This document shows positions 23,815 through 35,096 of a stretch of 64,000 bases of DNA, in pieces. The DNA is from Portulaca oleracea (taxonomy: Eukaryota > Streptophyta > Magnoliopsida > Caryophyllales > Portulacaceae): positions 15,979,341 to 16,043,340 of the forward strand of contig CM055889.1 of the NCBI GenBank assembly GCA_029582165.1, read 5' to 3'. Made by a program: the position numbers and the translations under genes. The notes beneath the pieces were generated by a model that made no database searches, was not told where the DNA came from, and was given only the letters and a program-made list of their open reading frames with translations. How positions within the stretch are numbered: position 1 is the first letter of the stretch; each line of letters opens with the position of its first letter.

Positions 23815-25267
23815 TGATAAGCCGCAAGTGCACGGGTGAAATTGTAGCATGAATCAAGGTCGCTCCCACAGGGACTTTTCCTTTCAATGCACTGAACTAG
23901 CCTCCTAGTTGATTGCTAAGTCGATCAGGTTTTTGTTTGAAACAACTAATTCTAATTCTAATCACAATCAAGGACTAAACAAACTATTATTCACACAAAC
24001 TTTTTTGAATTAATCAAGATAAACAGACGTTCAGGGGACGAAACCTAAGTCAAGTAACGAATCAACGATGTGGATTGAAGAATCATTTCATTAGTTTGCA
24101 CAATCAAGGTTCGATAATAGCTAGAATGCTTCGCAATGAGGTTTTGTCACTAGAGCGAATTGCCAAGACTAAACAAGCACCTACTTTCGTGGTTATTTTG
24201 ATTTAATCAAGGTTAAAGATCTAATTATCACAAGAACTCTAATTAAAACTTCTATGTCTAGACAATTTTAATTAGTTAAGCCAAGGTTTTCGGGTAATCA
24301 AATTTCTCCTTTCGGTACTTCATTCAATGACCTATTTACATGCAATTGGTGATCAAGCAAAAGCAATAACAATTCAATTCAAAGGCCAAATAGATTGAAA
24401 CAAACTAAATTCATGTCTATTCAATCCAACAAAGTCAATTCATCAAACAACTTCAAAGGTTCATCCCCCGAACTAAAAAGAACTACTCACTATTCATGTT
24501 TGAAACTACAAAGCAATTGAAATCTACTTTAGAAAGCATATTTAAATCTATGAGAGAATGAGAAATAAACCAAAGGGAAGAACAATCTTGCTAGAAATCA
24601 ACAATGGAGGACTTTTGCTCCTCCACTTCAAAGTGTGTTCAAATTGCTCTTCGATCTTCAATCTTCTCTCAATCTTCAATGGTAGATGAATTATGAATGA
24701 TGAAGGATATGGATTAGGGTTAGGTTATGGAATGATGATTGCCCCCAAAAACAGCCGAAAACGGCATAATATAGGCAAATTGCAACTCAAAACCGCCGGA
24801 AATGAAGAGACGCAGGCGACACGACCATGCCAGGGGTGACATGGACCGTGCCAGGGGTGACACGGACCGTGCCCCTACTGACACGGACCGTGCCTCCCCA
24901 GGCACTACCCGTGTCAGCTCACTACATCAAATTCTACAAGTTCTGGTCATATACGTACACAACCCGTGCCCCTGCTTTGGGCACCCTTGTCATTGCTATC
25001 TCGGGTCTAGGAGCTCTTTGGGCTACTGTTTGGGCCGTGGGTGATCCAACTTCTAACTTCTTGGTCCTTTATGCACATAACTTGGATCTACACTTGATTT
25101 TTGGCTCGGTTTACATCGATTCTTCACAAATTACCTACAAAACTCACCAAACTCCAAACCAAGCGTAATATGGGAAATTCGGGCATAAAATAATATAATC
25201 GTATCAAATATTCCCCAAATTCTCATCAAAACAACCAAGTTTTCATATATACAAGAAGCACTTATCA
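23815..25267 (-). repeat. Athila 5' LTR
   Basis: 1,453 bp with symmetrical ends TGATAAG...CTTATCA in both readings, flush with the PBS on one side. A GC-rich patch at 24826-24910 repeats GACACGGACCGTGCC-type words and makes spurious ORFs at 24720-25168. A TATA-like motif could not be assigned confidently. Confidence 0.85.
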
Positions 25268-25413
25268 GCAGCTTGCATGCATGATTGGTTTTCGTCGTCC
25301 CTTATTTTCTTCCTATTCCTAAAAATAAAGAATAAAAGAGAAAAAAAATATAAGATGTTACAAAAACTCATTAAAAATACATACAAAACTAGAAAAAAAA
25401 ATCTCGGTGTCTA
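25268..25413 (-). mobile_element. Tat-type LTR end fragment
   Basis: Ends in GGTGTCTACA, the complement of TGTAGACACC, the 5' LTR terminus of Tat/Ogre elements that also starts the LTR at 29740. A purine-rich minus-strand GCAGGGGTTATC abuts it, like a PPT, so this would be the start of a minus-strand 3' LTR interrupted by the Athila insertion at 25267. Confidence 0.55.
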
Positions 25414-25559
25414 CAGATAACCCCTGCTTTAATTAAGTCTAAGTAGGACGATAATCAAAGTAGTTTAAATTTCTGGATGCCAGTCTTGGATATGACACTA
25501 AATTTCAAAGCCTGGTGCGACGCTTGGAAGCTGGAAATCCCGTGCCTGACTATTGATAA

Positions 25560-26215
25560 CTGATGTTGATCTTGAGCAAGAATAATGCTTTACTTGATTG
25601 TAGATGGAGAGTCTCGAGTGAGAATGACGCACTACTTGATTGTTGGTGGAAAAAGGTACGATTTGTCGCCGATCTCGAGCGAGAATGACGCTCTACTTGA
25701 ATGTTGATGGAGGATCTCGACTAAGAATGACGCTCTACTTAACTATCGATGGAAAGTTGTGATTTATTGCTAATCTCAAGCGAGAATGACCCTATACTTG
25801 ATGTTAATGGAAAAATGTGCGACTTTCGCTAATCTTGAGTAAGATTGATGCTCTAATTGACTGTTAATGGAAAAGGATAAGGTGGTGATTTGTCACCGAT
25901 GCCACTCAGGCGTGATGTTGAAGGATAGAAATTTGTTGCCAAGAAACTACATCGATCGTGATGTCAATGGCTCCAAATGAGTGGTGATTTGTCACCGATG
26001 CCATTCAGGCTTGGTTTTGAAAAGAGAAAATTCGTTGCCAGGAGACTGCACCAAGCGATGGCTCCGAATCAGTGGCGATTTTTCACCGATGTCGTTCTGA
26101 CATGATTTTGAGAGGTGACAATTTATTGCTAGGAGAATGCACCGAGTACAATGCCAATATGACTCCAATTGAGTAGTGATTTGTCATCAATGTCGTTCGG
26201 GCTTGATGTTTCTTG
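25560..26215. repeat. Two families of imperfect tandem repeats
   Basis: 25560-25875 holds about five diverged copies of a 60-75-bp unit built on GAGCGAGAATGACGCTCTAC. 25880-26215 holds about four copies of a 105-120-bp unit built on GTGGTGATTTGTCACCGATG. They lie just inside the putative Tat LTR fragment, where 3' non-coding tandem repeats are common in Tat/Ogre elements. No coding frame persists. Confidence 0.75.
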
Positions 26216-26690
26216 CAAATAAAAAGCAACTATCAGTTTAATTTGGAACAAATTTAGTTGAAATAAGTCATTATTTTTTTGATCGATTTTCATCTTGAAG
26301 TCACGCGCCCCGTATCGAGAAGTCACACGTTGGGACTTGATCATAGACAAAAGAGAAAAGACAAGTCCTACCATTGGGACCTCACACGAGGACCACGCTA
26401 AGGGCCAACTGACAAGGCAGCCTTTATGGCCATACGACCATCACCTTTAAAAGGACTATTTTGTCCTTTCTAGGCAACCTTTTACAGGCCTTTGTTGGAT
26501 GACTGTTGACGCAATAATTGAGAATTTGCTAATGGTTGCGCGGCCTTCGGGGTTGTCAAATGAGAAACTGACACGTGGACACTATTGGTCCCACTTTTTA
26601 GATTATATAAACCGAGCCTTTGGGGTATGCCGAGCTCACAATTCCCCGGCACTTCTTCTCTTTTTCTTAAAGCTTCCTTTGACTTTTTGA
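26216..26690. other. Unassigned spacer
   Basis: No gene or element ends recognised. Possible upstream region of the plant-mobile-domain relic that follows. Confidence 0.35.
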
Positions 26691-29000
26691 GTATAATGTT
26701 GAAGAAAGATAGCCTTCTTGTGGAAAAGCAGTTAGAAAGCTACACAACCACCGGTCTGGGAGCATCCTTATGTGAGGGCCATGCAGCGGGAATATCTAAG
26801 TGGAGAACTCACACTTGACCAACTTGTCTTTAGTCCTGATGAACATGCTGGGTTTTTCCGATCTCCTGCCTCGGTATGACCTCTTTTTTTAACGTACTTA
26901 CATTTCCGTATGTCGGTTGTAATTTTGCTGAATAAACTTGGTTGATAATAAATTTTGCATGTTTCAATACTTTAAGTGTAATCCAAAGTATGTGGTACTT
27001 TAAATTTTGCTTTAAGTGTTTATATTTTTCATGCCAAAATGCTACTTGTGTTCTTCTTTACATATCAGATTACTCCATCAGGGAAAAAGGGAACCTTGAA
27101 TTTGTTGCATATATGCTTAGTCCCTATCTTTAATTTAGCCATAGGATGATTTCCTGAAAACGTGTTGTAGTTTACAAGGAATGGTGGATAGATACATCGC
27201 AAAAGATTCCACTGTGGCTGCCTTTTACAAGGCAACAATTGAGGGCACCAGCTTGGGCACATTCTTTTACTACTAGGAGGTATATAGGGTCTGGACCCCG
27301 GAGTAGGAGAATTTCCGGTCGTGCTTTGGTGGAACGTTTTTGGAACACCACCGCTTATTTCACCTTCTAGTGGATGAAATGATGGTTACTCTTTTTGACT
27401 TTGTCATGATCACCCTTCTTAGCTGGGTTGGTCGTTTTATAGAATTTTAGGGGGACGTCGACCCTCGAGTAGTTGCCTACCTTTGTCCCGCCATGTCCCC
27501 TCTCACGGTGAGAACCTGAGTGACATACAATTTGATCACTTGGTGGCAACCATCAAAAGTCCCAACTTGAACAATCTACCTTTACCCCATCATTAATTTC
27601 TTTGTTTGGCACACTTCATCAACAATATCATCTTTGCTAACAGTGGAGACAAAATCACTCTTTCTTGGATGCATCACCTATTGGATTACGGTGATGCGAC
27701 TCCTTATCTTGGCCCCGGACCATTGCCTCGAAGATGCTTTACTTCAATAGTAGCTTATGGCGGGTCTTGGAGGTATGGTCCTTGAACTTTTGGTAATTTA
27801 TTGTGATTTGCGAAAAATTTCTTTCCTTATTATGGTCTTTTCCTGTTGTACATGTGTGTGCCTTTGAACACTTGCTTCCTGTGATTTCGGGCCTCATTGC
27901 CAAGATCGGTCCGTTTCTGTTGTTCAGAAATGGGCCGACCCAAAATTATACAACAAGAAGAAGTACCACTTCAGAGACCTGAATGGTCTGTGCAAGATCA
28001 TCGATTCACTAACGCCGGTAAAAATCTTCACTTTCTTTTGGACATTTATTCACATTTTTCTTTTCCCTTGATATAATACTCCATAACAAGATGACATTGT
28101 CTGGTTCCCCTAGGATGGCTTCCACCTCGAGGGCCTATACTTTTCTGTTGAGTTGGCGGTTGAAGCTAGCTGATCCTTGTTACTCTTCGAGGGTCCCTCT
28201 AGTTACATTTTTTACCTAGGAGTGTGCTTCTTCTTCCAGCATTTGGGGTGTGGCCATCGCCGATCCCTTAAGATCCTTCCGAGCTTATGTTTGACAGGAA
28301 AGCCTTGCCTTAGAAGGTGATAGATAGGATTGTGGAGGGCGAGCTAGTGGACCACTTTCTGGTGTAAATCCCCGAAGACCAGCTGGCAGAGGCCATTGCC
28401 ACACACCGACGGTGCTTAGCCTAGATTAGTGTATATCTTTAACCTCCTAGTTATTTATATCCATATTTATGCATAGATTGAGGATTTGCTTGTTTTATTG
28501 CAATTGAGAGGATATTATGATCCTCTCTTGGACCAAAATGAAGACGAGACCGAGGAGAGTGAAGAGATGTTTTGCAGGTTCATCTCATTTGTCTTTAATG
28601 ATCATGAGTTACTACGATTCGTTGACGAAAATATGATATGTTGTAAGTTATAGCATTGCATACCTTATTTTCTTGTAACTTCTATTATTCTGACATAATT
28701 TTCCCTTTTCCTTGTAGCATGTCTAGCTATAAATTCTGGCTTTACTTAGGGAATGAATTATTGCTCATGAGTTTATCGACCGACACTTCCTTAAACATGG
28801 AAAATACGAATGACCTGTTGTAACCCTTGCAGATGAAGTTAATGATGCAAGATCACAAATGTGTTCTCGAGCATCAGATGTAGGCACAAGGTGCTCTGGT
28901 AGTGTGCCAGAGCAACTTCCTCTCAATTCATTTACGTGAGAGTCGTGTAGAAGGTCTCATCGATCAAGCCTGGGAAAAACCCTAGTGGTGGAAGAAGAGT
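26690..29000 (+). pseudogene. Plant-mobile-domain (aminotransferase-like) gene relic
   Basis: Pieces of a spliced-looking coding region on the plus strand. About 26750-26873 reads VWEHPYVRAMQREYLSGELTL and ends at a GTATGA donor-like site. About 27173-27420 reads YKEWWIDTSQKIPLWLPF, then RALVERFWNTT and, after a shift, DEMMVTLFDFVMITLL. The last two resemble the conserved ALVERW-TTxTFHF-GEMTVTPLDFAMITGL core of plant mobile domain proteins, which occur in MAIL1-like host genes and in transposons. Many stops and shifts follow; downstream similarity fades. Probably a transposon-borne copy, but the carrier is not identified. Confidence 0.5.
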
Positions 29001-29124
29001 CGATTCAAAGGATGGACTAAAGCTTGATGGCAGGCTGTAAAACCCTGAGTTTTTGGATAACGGCACCGGTAGTTGGTTAGGCAACCTGTTAGGTTTGGGT
29101 TTGATTTTCGAAGATGAAACTTCT

Positions 29125-29739
29125 TTTAGGGGGTAATGATGTAAAATCCCGAAAATTCTAATTATGTTTACCGTTACATTGTTAACTTTTTATTTTGATT
29201 CCGGAAATTTTTGTGGTTTTTATCTGTTAATTCTTGAGCTCATAGGATCGTTGTTGGTCTACTAATGTCAGGTTAGTAATTTTCTGTGAGTAACTAGTAT
29301 CTACCTTTAGTATATTTTTTTTGGAAGTGGGTATATTGTGAGAAACTAGTATCTACCTTTAGTAACTATTTTGAGAGCGTGAAAACTTATATATATTACT
29401 AAAATTAATTTATCCCATTTTGCTAACTTTTAATTATTTTTAGCCCTCTTTGAAAATATTATTATGGGTATAAGTACTCTTATTAATCCAAACCCTAGAT
29501 TAATTAACCCTAATATTATTTTCACCACCTCTTTTCTCTCTCTCGACCTCGCATGCATCTCCTCGACGCACACCCCTCTCTCTATCATTTCTCCAACCAA
29601 TCCACCACCAGTTGTAGCCACCTCTACCCGCATCGCTAGGTGACGCCAAAGAGCCCCAGTTGTGCCGCCATCAGCCAACCTCGGCCGCCACGGTCACCAA
29701 GCGCCACCTTCGCCGTTGTTTTGCTGTCGGGAAAAGGTG
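29125..29739 (+). mobile_element. PPT plus 5' part of a Tekay/Del-like LTR
   Basis: Purine-rich TTTTAGGGGGTAATGA is followed at 29140 by TGTAAAATCCCGAAAATT, which resembles the TGTAACACCCCGAAATT start of Tekay/Del LTRs. The LTR runs to 29739, where a Tat LTR begins, so it was split by that insertion. The GC-rich stretch at 29540-29730 resembles the leader found in such LTRs; the minus-strand ORF 29430-29678 is not supported. Confidence 0.5.
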
Positions 29740-31450
29740 TGTAGACACCGGGTTTTGACACCCAAAATATATAACATATCTATATAAAAAGAAACTGAAA
29801 TAAAGAAGAATGCGAAATAAAGCCTAAGTGCGTGTACCTTACACGTGCGAGCTCGCCTCAAGTTGCATCTTGCATGCGTGATCAATACGCATTTTTACGT
29901 AAAAAGGGCAAGCCATGCAAGCCATTAAAAGCCATGAAAAAGCCACATGAACATATGCCAAGAGGTCGCAGGATCGAAACCTCACAAAAGCACTTTAAAA
30001 ATACCTCACAAAGCTCATAAGGAATGCTATTACCGTCCAGTGTGAATCAACACTTCCCAAGGAAAATATGTTCATACTTCACCGTCCAAGGGATGCAGGG
30101 ACGAGATCAAATACACCCCCCCCCCCTTTATGGTCAGTCGGCCTTGAGCATTGACCACATGTGGTTCATTCAACCAAGAGCCACCGTCCACCCAAGAGCA
30201 TTCCCCCTACTGCCTAGTGTTATGTGCCAAAGTTGACTGCTAAGGACGAATGCATGTATGTGCATGTGTATCTACTCCCTCCTAAAGCCTATAAATACTA
30301 CCTCCCTCAAAGCCAAACTCACTCAATCACACACACAACAATTCATTCTATTCCTCCCTTCTTAGCTCTGAAATCATCCATTCTCTCTACATACTTCATT
30401 CTAATTTCAATTTCCATTACCATTCTAATCTCTATTCTTATACCGTCATTCTACTATCATCTCTATCATCCTACCATCTTTCTTATCACTTTAATCTTCA
30501 TCTTCCCATCTCCAAAAGTTCTAAACACATATATCATCTCATCCATCCCAAAAACACCATAAAAAGCTCATCCTAAACACATCTAAAACCCATAAAAAGA
30601 GCCTTCTTCTTACCCCTTTCATTCACTTCTTTTCTTCCTATTTCCTATTCATCTTTGGCATTTTGAGATGAGTCATCTAAGAGCATCAAGAGGAGCATCT
30701 TCAAGCAACTACAAAGGCTAGGTAAGGCCTCTTCTTCACTTAGCACAATGTAAGCTTTAAAGTATTCTTTTCTTGTAAATAAGTGTTGTATGTACATTTT
30801 TTTTTCTTATAATCCATGTTGCATGTTCAATGAAATAATTCTATAAAGTTCTTCTTTATCTCTCTTCCAAACTTTATCAAAAGCATACTTAAAACTTTTA
30901 GTAGAGTCTTTCTTTTTGTGAGAGGCGAACTCTTTAGATTCCTACCTTTCGAGTTCATAGCCTTACCCCCGAATCCATTCTTAGGTTTCGCAAGCGAAGT
31001 CTTTCTGGTTTCTTTTTGGTTTTGTGTTGACTTTTTCCCTTAAAAGTCGGGTGGCGACTCCCATTTCGAACCAAAACACATCGGGTGGCATAAACTATGG
31101 TTAAACATGGTTTTACAATGTGTTGATACAACTTTAGGGTGTTCTTTATCTATTTCTAAATAGTATTTGCATAAACCGCTTTCTTCCGAGACTAATATTT
31201 TTCGAGCAAGTTGGGTTAAATTTAGAAGAGTTCGGAACAAGTGGATTTTCACTGTTAAAGGTTTAATTCAATGACTCATGAAATACACAAAGTAAAGGGA
31301 AAGTGATTTTACAAATTATTATTCCTGAAATGTATAATTAATCCCTTAAAGTGTTTTTAAATGTTCAAACCCCAGCACAAATCATTGAATCACACACCCC
31401 AATCCGCGTGGACGTTCAGAAGCCCGAACGATGAGGAAATATGTCCACGG
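29740..31450 (+). repeat. Tat/Ogre-type 5' LTR
   Basis: Starts TGTAGACACCGGG and ends just before the PBS at about 31455, giving about 1.7 kb. A TATA box (CCTATAAATAC) lies at about 30288-30298, a normal distance from an LTR transcription start. The exact 3' end is uncertain because no second LTR of this element is present. ORFs in the LTR (30224-30562) are CT-rich translation only. Confidence 0.72.
30288..30298 (+). promoter_or_regulatory. TATA box of the Tat LTR
   Basis: CCTATAAATAC in the middle of the LTR, followed within 40 bp by CA-rich sequence suited to an initiator. Position fits U3/R of a Tat LTR. Confidence 0.55.
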
Positions 31451-31454
31451 GATT

Positions 31455-31474
31455 TTTGGCGACTCCACTAGGGA
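31455..31474 (+). other. Tat/Ogre primer binding site
   Basis: TTTGGCGACTCCACTAGGGA resembles the TTGGCGACTCYRCTGGGGA site of Tat/Ogre elements, with one change near its 3' end. Confidence 0.8.
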
Positions 31475-32951
31475 GTTTTTCTTAAAGTGGTAAAACTTGA
31501 AAAAAGTTTAGTGTGTTTTAAAATTTTTGGAAGGAAGATAAATCTTTACTTTATATTATTAAGTCATTCCTTTTTTAGGCATAAATGTATTGCATATACC
31601 GGGGTACCTCTTGGCCACGAATGTAGGCTAGGTTGCACTTAAAGCGGCGGTTTAGGTTTTCTTTATAACTACAAAAAATAACCCATGGGATGTCGGACCG
31701 GCTATACTCTGTTGGTGCCCTTACACTGACAGAGCCTTAGTCACCACATACACTCATGCACCACTCTATGAGTTCTCCACACGAGCCTCCAAGAGCAACA
31801 CCCCACACATTCAAGTTGTCTTTACTACGAGAATGCACCGGGGCGAGTACATGAGCCGATAAGCCTTATCCAGCCAATAAACCCTTTTGTACATAGAGCC
31901 TTGGTTTATGGTACCCTTGTTCATATGTATGCTATGTGCTATATGTTTCTTTTTGTTGTAAAGAGTCGATCCAAGTTTAGAGATGTTGTCTTAGTCCATA
32001 TAGTAATCATTGGGCTGAGAAGAGTCATGTTTACAACTAGGTAATTTAACCTCAAAAATTATGGTTAATCCAGTGGTTGGACCCATTTATCTATAAAGGT
32101 TAATTATCTTGGTTCACAAAGTAAACTCAACTCGCCCTGATGGTTCTACATGGCCCTTCACAACATTCTCTTAACAATAGTCCGAAAATCTGATTAAAAG
32201 TCAAAACAAAGTTAGTGGGCAAAGGTTTAGATTGCGTAATAATCACCGGGTTTGAGTAAGTTAATTTATTCAATTAATTATTAAATCCATCCCAATTTTA
32301 TGGTCGACCTATGGTTAGACCCAAGCATATTGGATTCAGTAATTAAGTCCATAAATTAATTATGACTCACCTGTTGTTGGTTTTATCCAGTCCTTTACTA
32401 TATCCACTTTCCTAGTAAAAAGAAAATAATAAAAAAATGTAGAAAGTGTAGATTGTCACTCCTGTCGATCATTATTCTAGTCCGTGTAATAGTCAGTATG
32501 ACTTGAGTTGGTCTCATAAATTGTCCAAGTTACGGATTCTACTTAAAACGGTCGGCCTGTGGACGGGGCCCATCCGAATTGAGAAACACTGACTTGTGAT
32601 CCCTATCTAGTCCTGATTCGTCATACTTGTCTTTATTCGGCCCTTTATAATGATAAGTTGTCTTTAGGTTCATGTAAAGTTAGGTCATGCAAACCCGTGT
32701 CCCGGGTGAGTCTTCCTTGAGTCAGCATATAGGTCGTGCACCTTAGGTGGTCCTATGTAGGTCAGTTAAGTCATGCATTCATCGGGATGGGTGGTGTTCC
32801 TTTTAAAGGTCAATCTCTAAACTATGTGTTGTTCCTTATAGGAGATCAAACTCTAGCTTGGATCCCAGGACTGTCTGTCCGTCTGATCCGTAACCCGGAT
32901 TATGTCCCGCAGAACCCTAAGCCTAAGGTCTCTCGCCGTCTACAATTCAAC
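31475..32951 (+). other. Tat element leader (non-coding)
   Basis: About 1.5 kb between PBS and gag with no supported gene, typical of the long 5' untranslated leader of Tat/Ogre elements. The open frame upstream of 32952 is in frame with gag but has no recognisable domain. Confidence 0.6.
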
Positions 32952-33200
32952 ATGTCTGCTAATGAAAACCAAGCTGACAATTCGGTCAACGCTGCTCTGA
33001 CCAAATTTCTCGAGGAGAAATTCAACTATATGGAAGGTTCGATTACCTTCGCCACTTTACAACAAGAAAAGAAAGCCGAGGAGCATACAACCCGACAATG
33101 GGAACTCATCGAGAAACAAAATAGTCGCATCGAGGAATAAGAAGAGACTTTGAATGGTGTGTTGGAAGCTCTGCACCGTATCAATGTGCATGTAGGGATG
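32952..33200 (+). pseudogene. Tat gag, first part, split by nested insertion
   Basis: The Met at 32952 opens a frame with a coiled-coil-like, Gln/Glu-rich N-terminus (FLEEKFNYMEGSI, LQQEKKAEEHTTRQWELIEKQ). A TAA at 33138-33140 interrupts it. At 33200 it is cut by the nested element; the same frame resumes at 44619 once one copy of the GGATG target duplication is discounted. This reading-frame continuity is the best proof that the two halves are one gag. Confidence 0.82.
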
Positions 33201-34822
33201 TGTTTAGACCCAATTTTGTGGCTAAATACCGCCTAAATCCTTAGGCTTTTGACTCGTTTCGTGGTTTAATTTAATAACTTTTAATACGTTTTTGGTTATT
33301 TTGTAGATTCCAGAGTTTTTACTCAAAACATGGTAAAAAGAGGCATTTTGTAGCTACTTTGGGAATCCCGAGATTTCCCGGGTCATGGTCAAGGCAAAGG
33401 CAAAGGAAGCGGGAAGGCCGGACACATCGAGAGGATAAAAAGTTAGAGTTTGCTGAATCAAGTTGGCCGAGCTTGACCGTACCCACGGTCCTGATGACCA
33501 CAGCTACGGTGGGTGCAAGGCATGAGCAACAGGTGAACTGCCCGAGTGAGACCGTACCCACGGTCTCAGGAGACCGCACCCATGACGGTGCGAAGGAGAG
33601 AAATCTCACCTGACCTAAATCGCCAGACCGCACCCACGGTCATATCACACCGCGCCTATGGTGCTGCGAAGAACAGAGAAATTTGCAGGAATTATGCAGG
33701 ACCGTAGCCACGGTCTCATAGACCGTACCTACGGTCCCCTGCAGATTCGCATTTTGCTGCTTAATGAAGTGATGAGTTTTGAGTAACTAACTTAGCTTGT
33801 ATATATTGTTTTGAGGTCTTTTAGCTCAGGGAGATCAATTTAGGGGGAGACTAGATAGATTAGAGAGTTTAGAGAGAAACTTTTATCACATTTTAGCTTT
33901 CAATTAGAGTGATCAGTGAGAATTTATACTTGGATTATTGTTCTTGCACTGGATTTTACTGGATTTCTATTGAAGATTTGAAGACTTATATTATTATTGG
34001 AGTATTGGATTCTTATTATTCTGGAGCATCTTCTTTTGGCATCAAATTAATGAGCATTTCTTAACCCTCACTCTCTTTAGTTCATCTAATTACTCTTTAA
34101 TCTTTGTTTTTGTTATTAGATTACTTGGTGTTTGTTGATTGTTGCTATTGTTGCTTGGAATTTCTAGATACTTTCTATTTGAAGCATGAATGAAGTTATT
34201 ATTATGTTTAGTAGACTAGATAAGATGATTAGAGGCTAGAACCCTTATGGGTTAGGGAGAAACTAAGGATGTGAATGGTGTATTTACATTGGGTTAGCAA
34301 CTTAGGAGGTAACTTGTAGTGGAATCAACTTCCTACTCCTATTCTTCCCTCAAGTGGGATGTATTTGGGATACGAAAGATCCCGAATACATCCAACACTT
34401 GGGTTGGAAGGTCGGAATTGGGATAGTTAGTATTCTATTCACGAAAGTGAATAGGAGCTAACTAGAGAGTCCCGTTCTTTTAACCCTCCGGGTCCGTGGT
34501 GGGCTTGTAGGAAGTTAATCCGGATTATCCTTGGAAAAGAAAATCCGGTGGGTTTATTTTAACGGGATTGTCACTTCATTCCACTATTTTGTTGCTTTCT
34601 AGTTGCGAAACCCTCTTCCTAATCACCGTTTGCGTCCCGAAATCTCCCGAAACCCATAGTTCTCATTTGACTGAACTATAGTTGTGTTTGTTCTGTTCGT
34701 CATTGCAACCTCCTTGTTATCCTGTGATCTTAAACCTTACCTAGAGTCGATTAGTTTTAGCCAAGGCCCCTAACTCCCTGAGAGAGAATGACAATACCGA
34801 GGTCCTACAAAACCGCATTACA
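33201..34822 (+). repeat. Athila-like 5' LTR (1,622 bp, no MITE)
   Basis: TGTTTAGACC...GCATTACA. It keeps the empty site (AGCTACGGTGGGTGC, about 33503-33517) that is filled by a MITE in each downstream LTR copy. 33470-33740 holds eight imperfect palindromes of the form GACCGTACCCACGGTC. Confidence 0.93.
33470..33740. repeat. Cluster of GACCGYACCYACGGTC palindromes
   Basis: Eight imperfect copies of a 16-bp palindrome within 270 bp, at about 33477, 33503, 33551, 33572, 33626, 33648, 33700 and 33720 (GACCGTACCCACGGTC, GACCGCACCCACGGTC, GACCGTAGCCACGGTC, GACCGTACCTACGGTC and weaker forms). Spacing is irregular, about 20-60 bp. It lies in U3, upstream of the TATA-like GTATATATTG at about 33798. 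The cluster is repeated in the 3' LTR at 43330-43530. Confidence 0.85.
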
Positions 34823-34827
34823 CAAAA

Positions 34828-34845
34828 TGGCGCCGTTGCCGGGGA
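34828..34845 (+). other. Primer binding site (tRNA-Asp type)
   Basis: TGGCGCCGTTGCCGGGGA, five bases after the LTR. This is the canonical Athila PBS. Confidence 0.93.
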
Positions 34846-35096
34846 GCAAGCGTACCTAGCTTAGCTTTTTGTCTGTAGGTTGTTTAAGATCATTTCATTT
34901 GCTAGAGATTTTGTTATCCTTGGTTATTGGGAATTTGACTCTTCTGTTTGTTCCTTTTATGCATGCGGACTCGATCTCGACGAGGCCAAACTGCTATAAC
35001 TCCACCGAATCCGAATCCGGAAAGTATTATTCGCTAAGCTAACGCCGGCTCGAGACGAAGAAGACAAGAAGGTAGCGAGAGACGATCAAAATTCCA

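Larger units (their letters stand above)
19797..25267 (-). mobile_element. Athila-type Ty3 retrotransposon, 3'-truncated
   Basis: Minus-strand element reading from its 5' LTR (25267 to 23815) through PBS, gag, protease, RT and one RNase H. It breaks off inside RNase H at about 19797, so integrase, any env-like ORF, PPT and 3' LTR are absent. RT and gag sequences are of the Athila kind (MCIDYRKLNKATRKDHFPLP; FELRSSLINLV). It appears to be inserted in a Tat-type LTR fragment that resumes at 25268. Confidence 0.88.

Noticed and set aside
24720..25168. Open frames on both strands of about 60-113 codons
   Set aside because: They fall in the GC-rich repeat patch of the Athila LTR and show only Arg/Asp/Thr repeats.
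25560..26215. CRISPR-like array
   Set aside because: Repeats are long, diverged and contiguous with no unique spacers; context is plant retrotransposon DNA.
30224..30562. 112-codon ORF rich in Ser, Ile and Pro
   Set aside because: Pyrimidine-rich U3/R sequence of the Tat LTR downstream of its TATA box; no domain.
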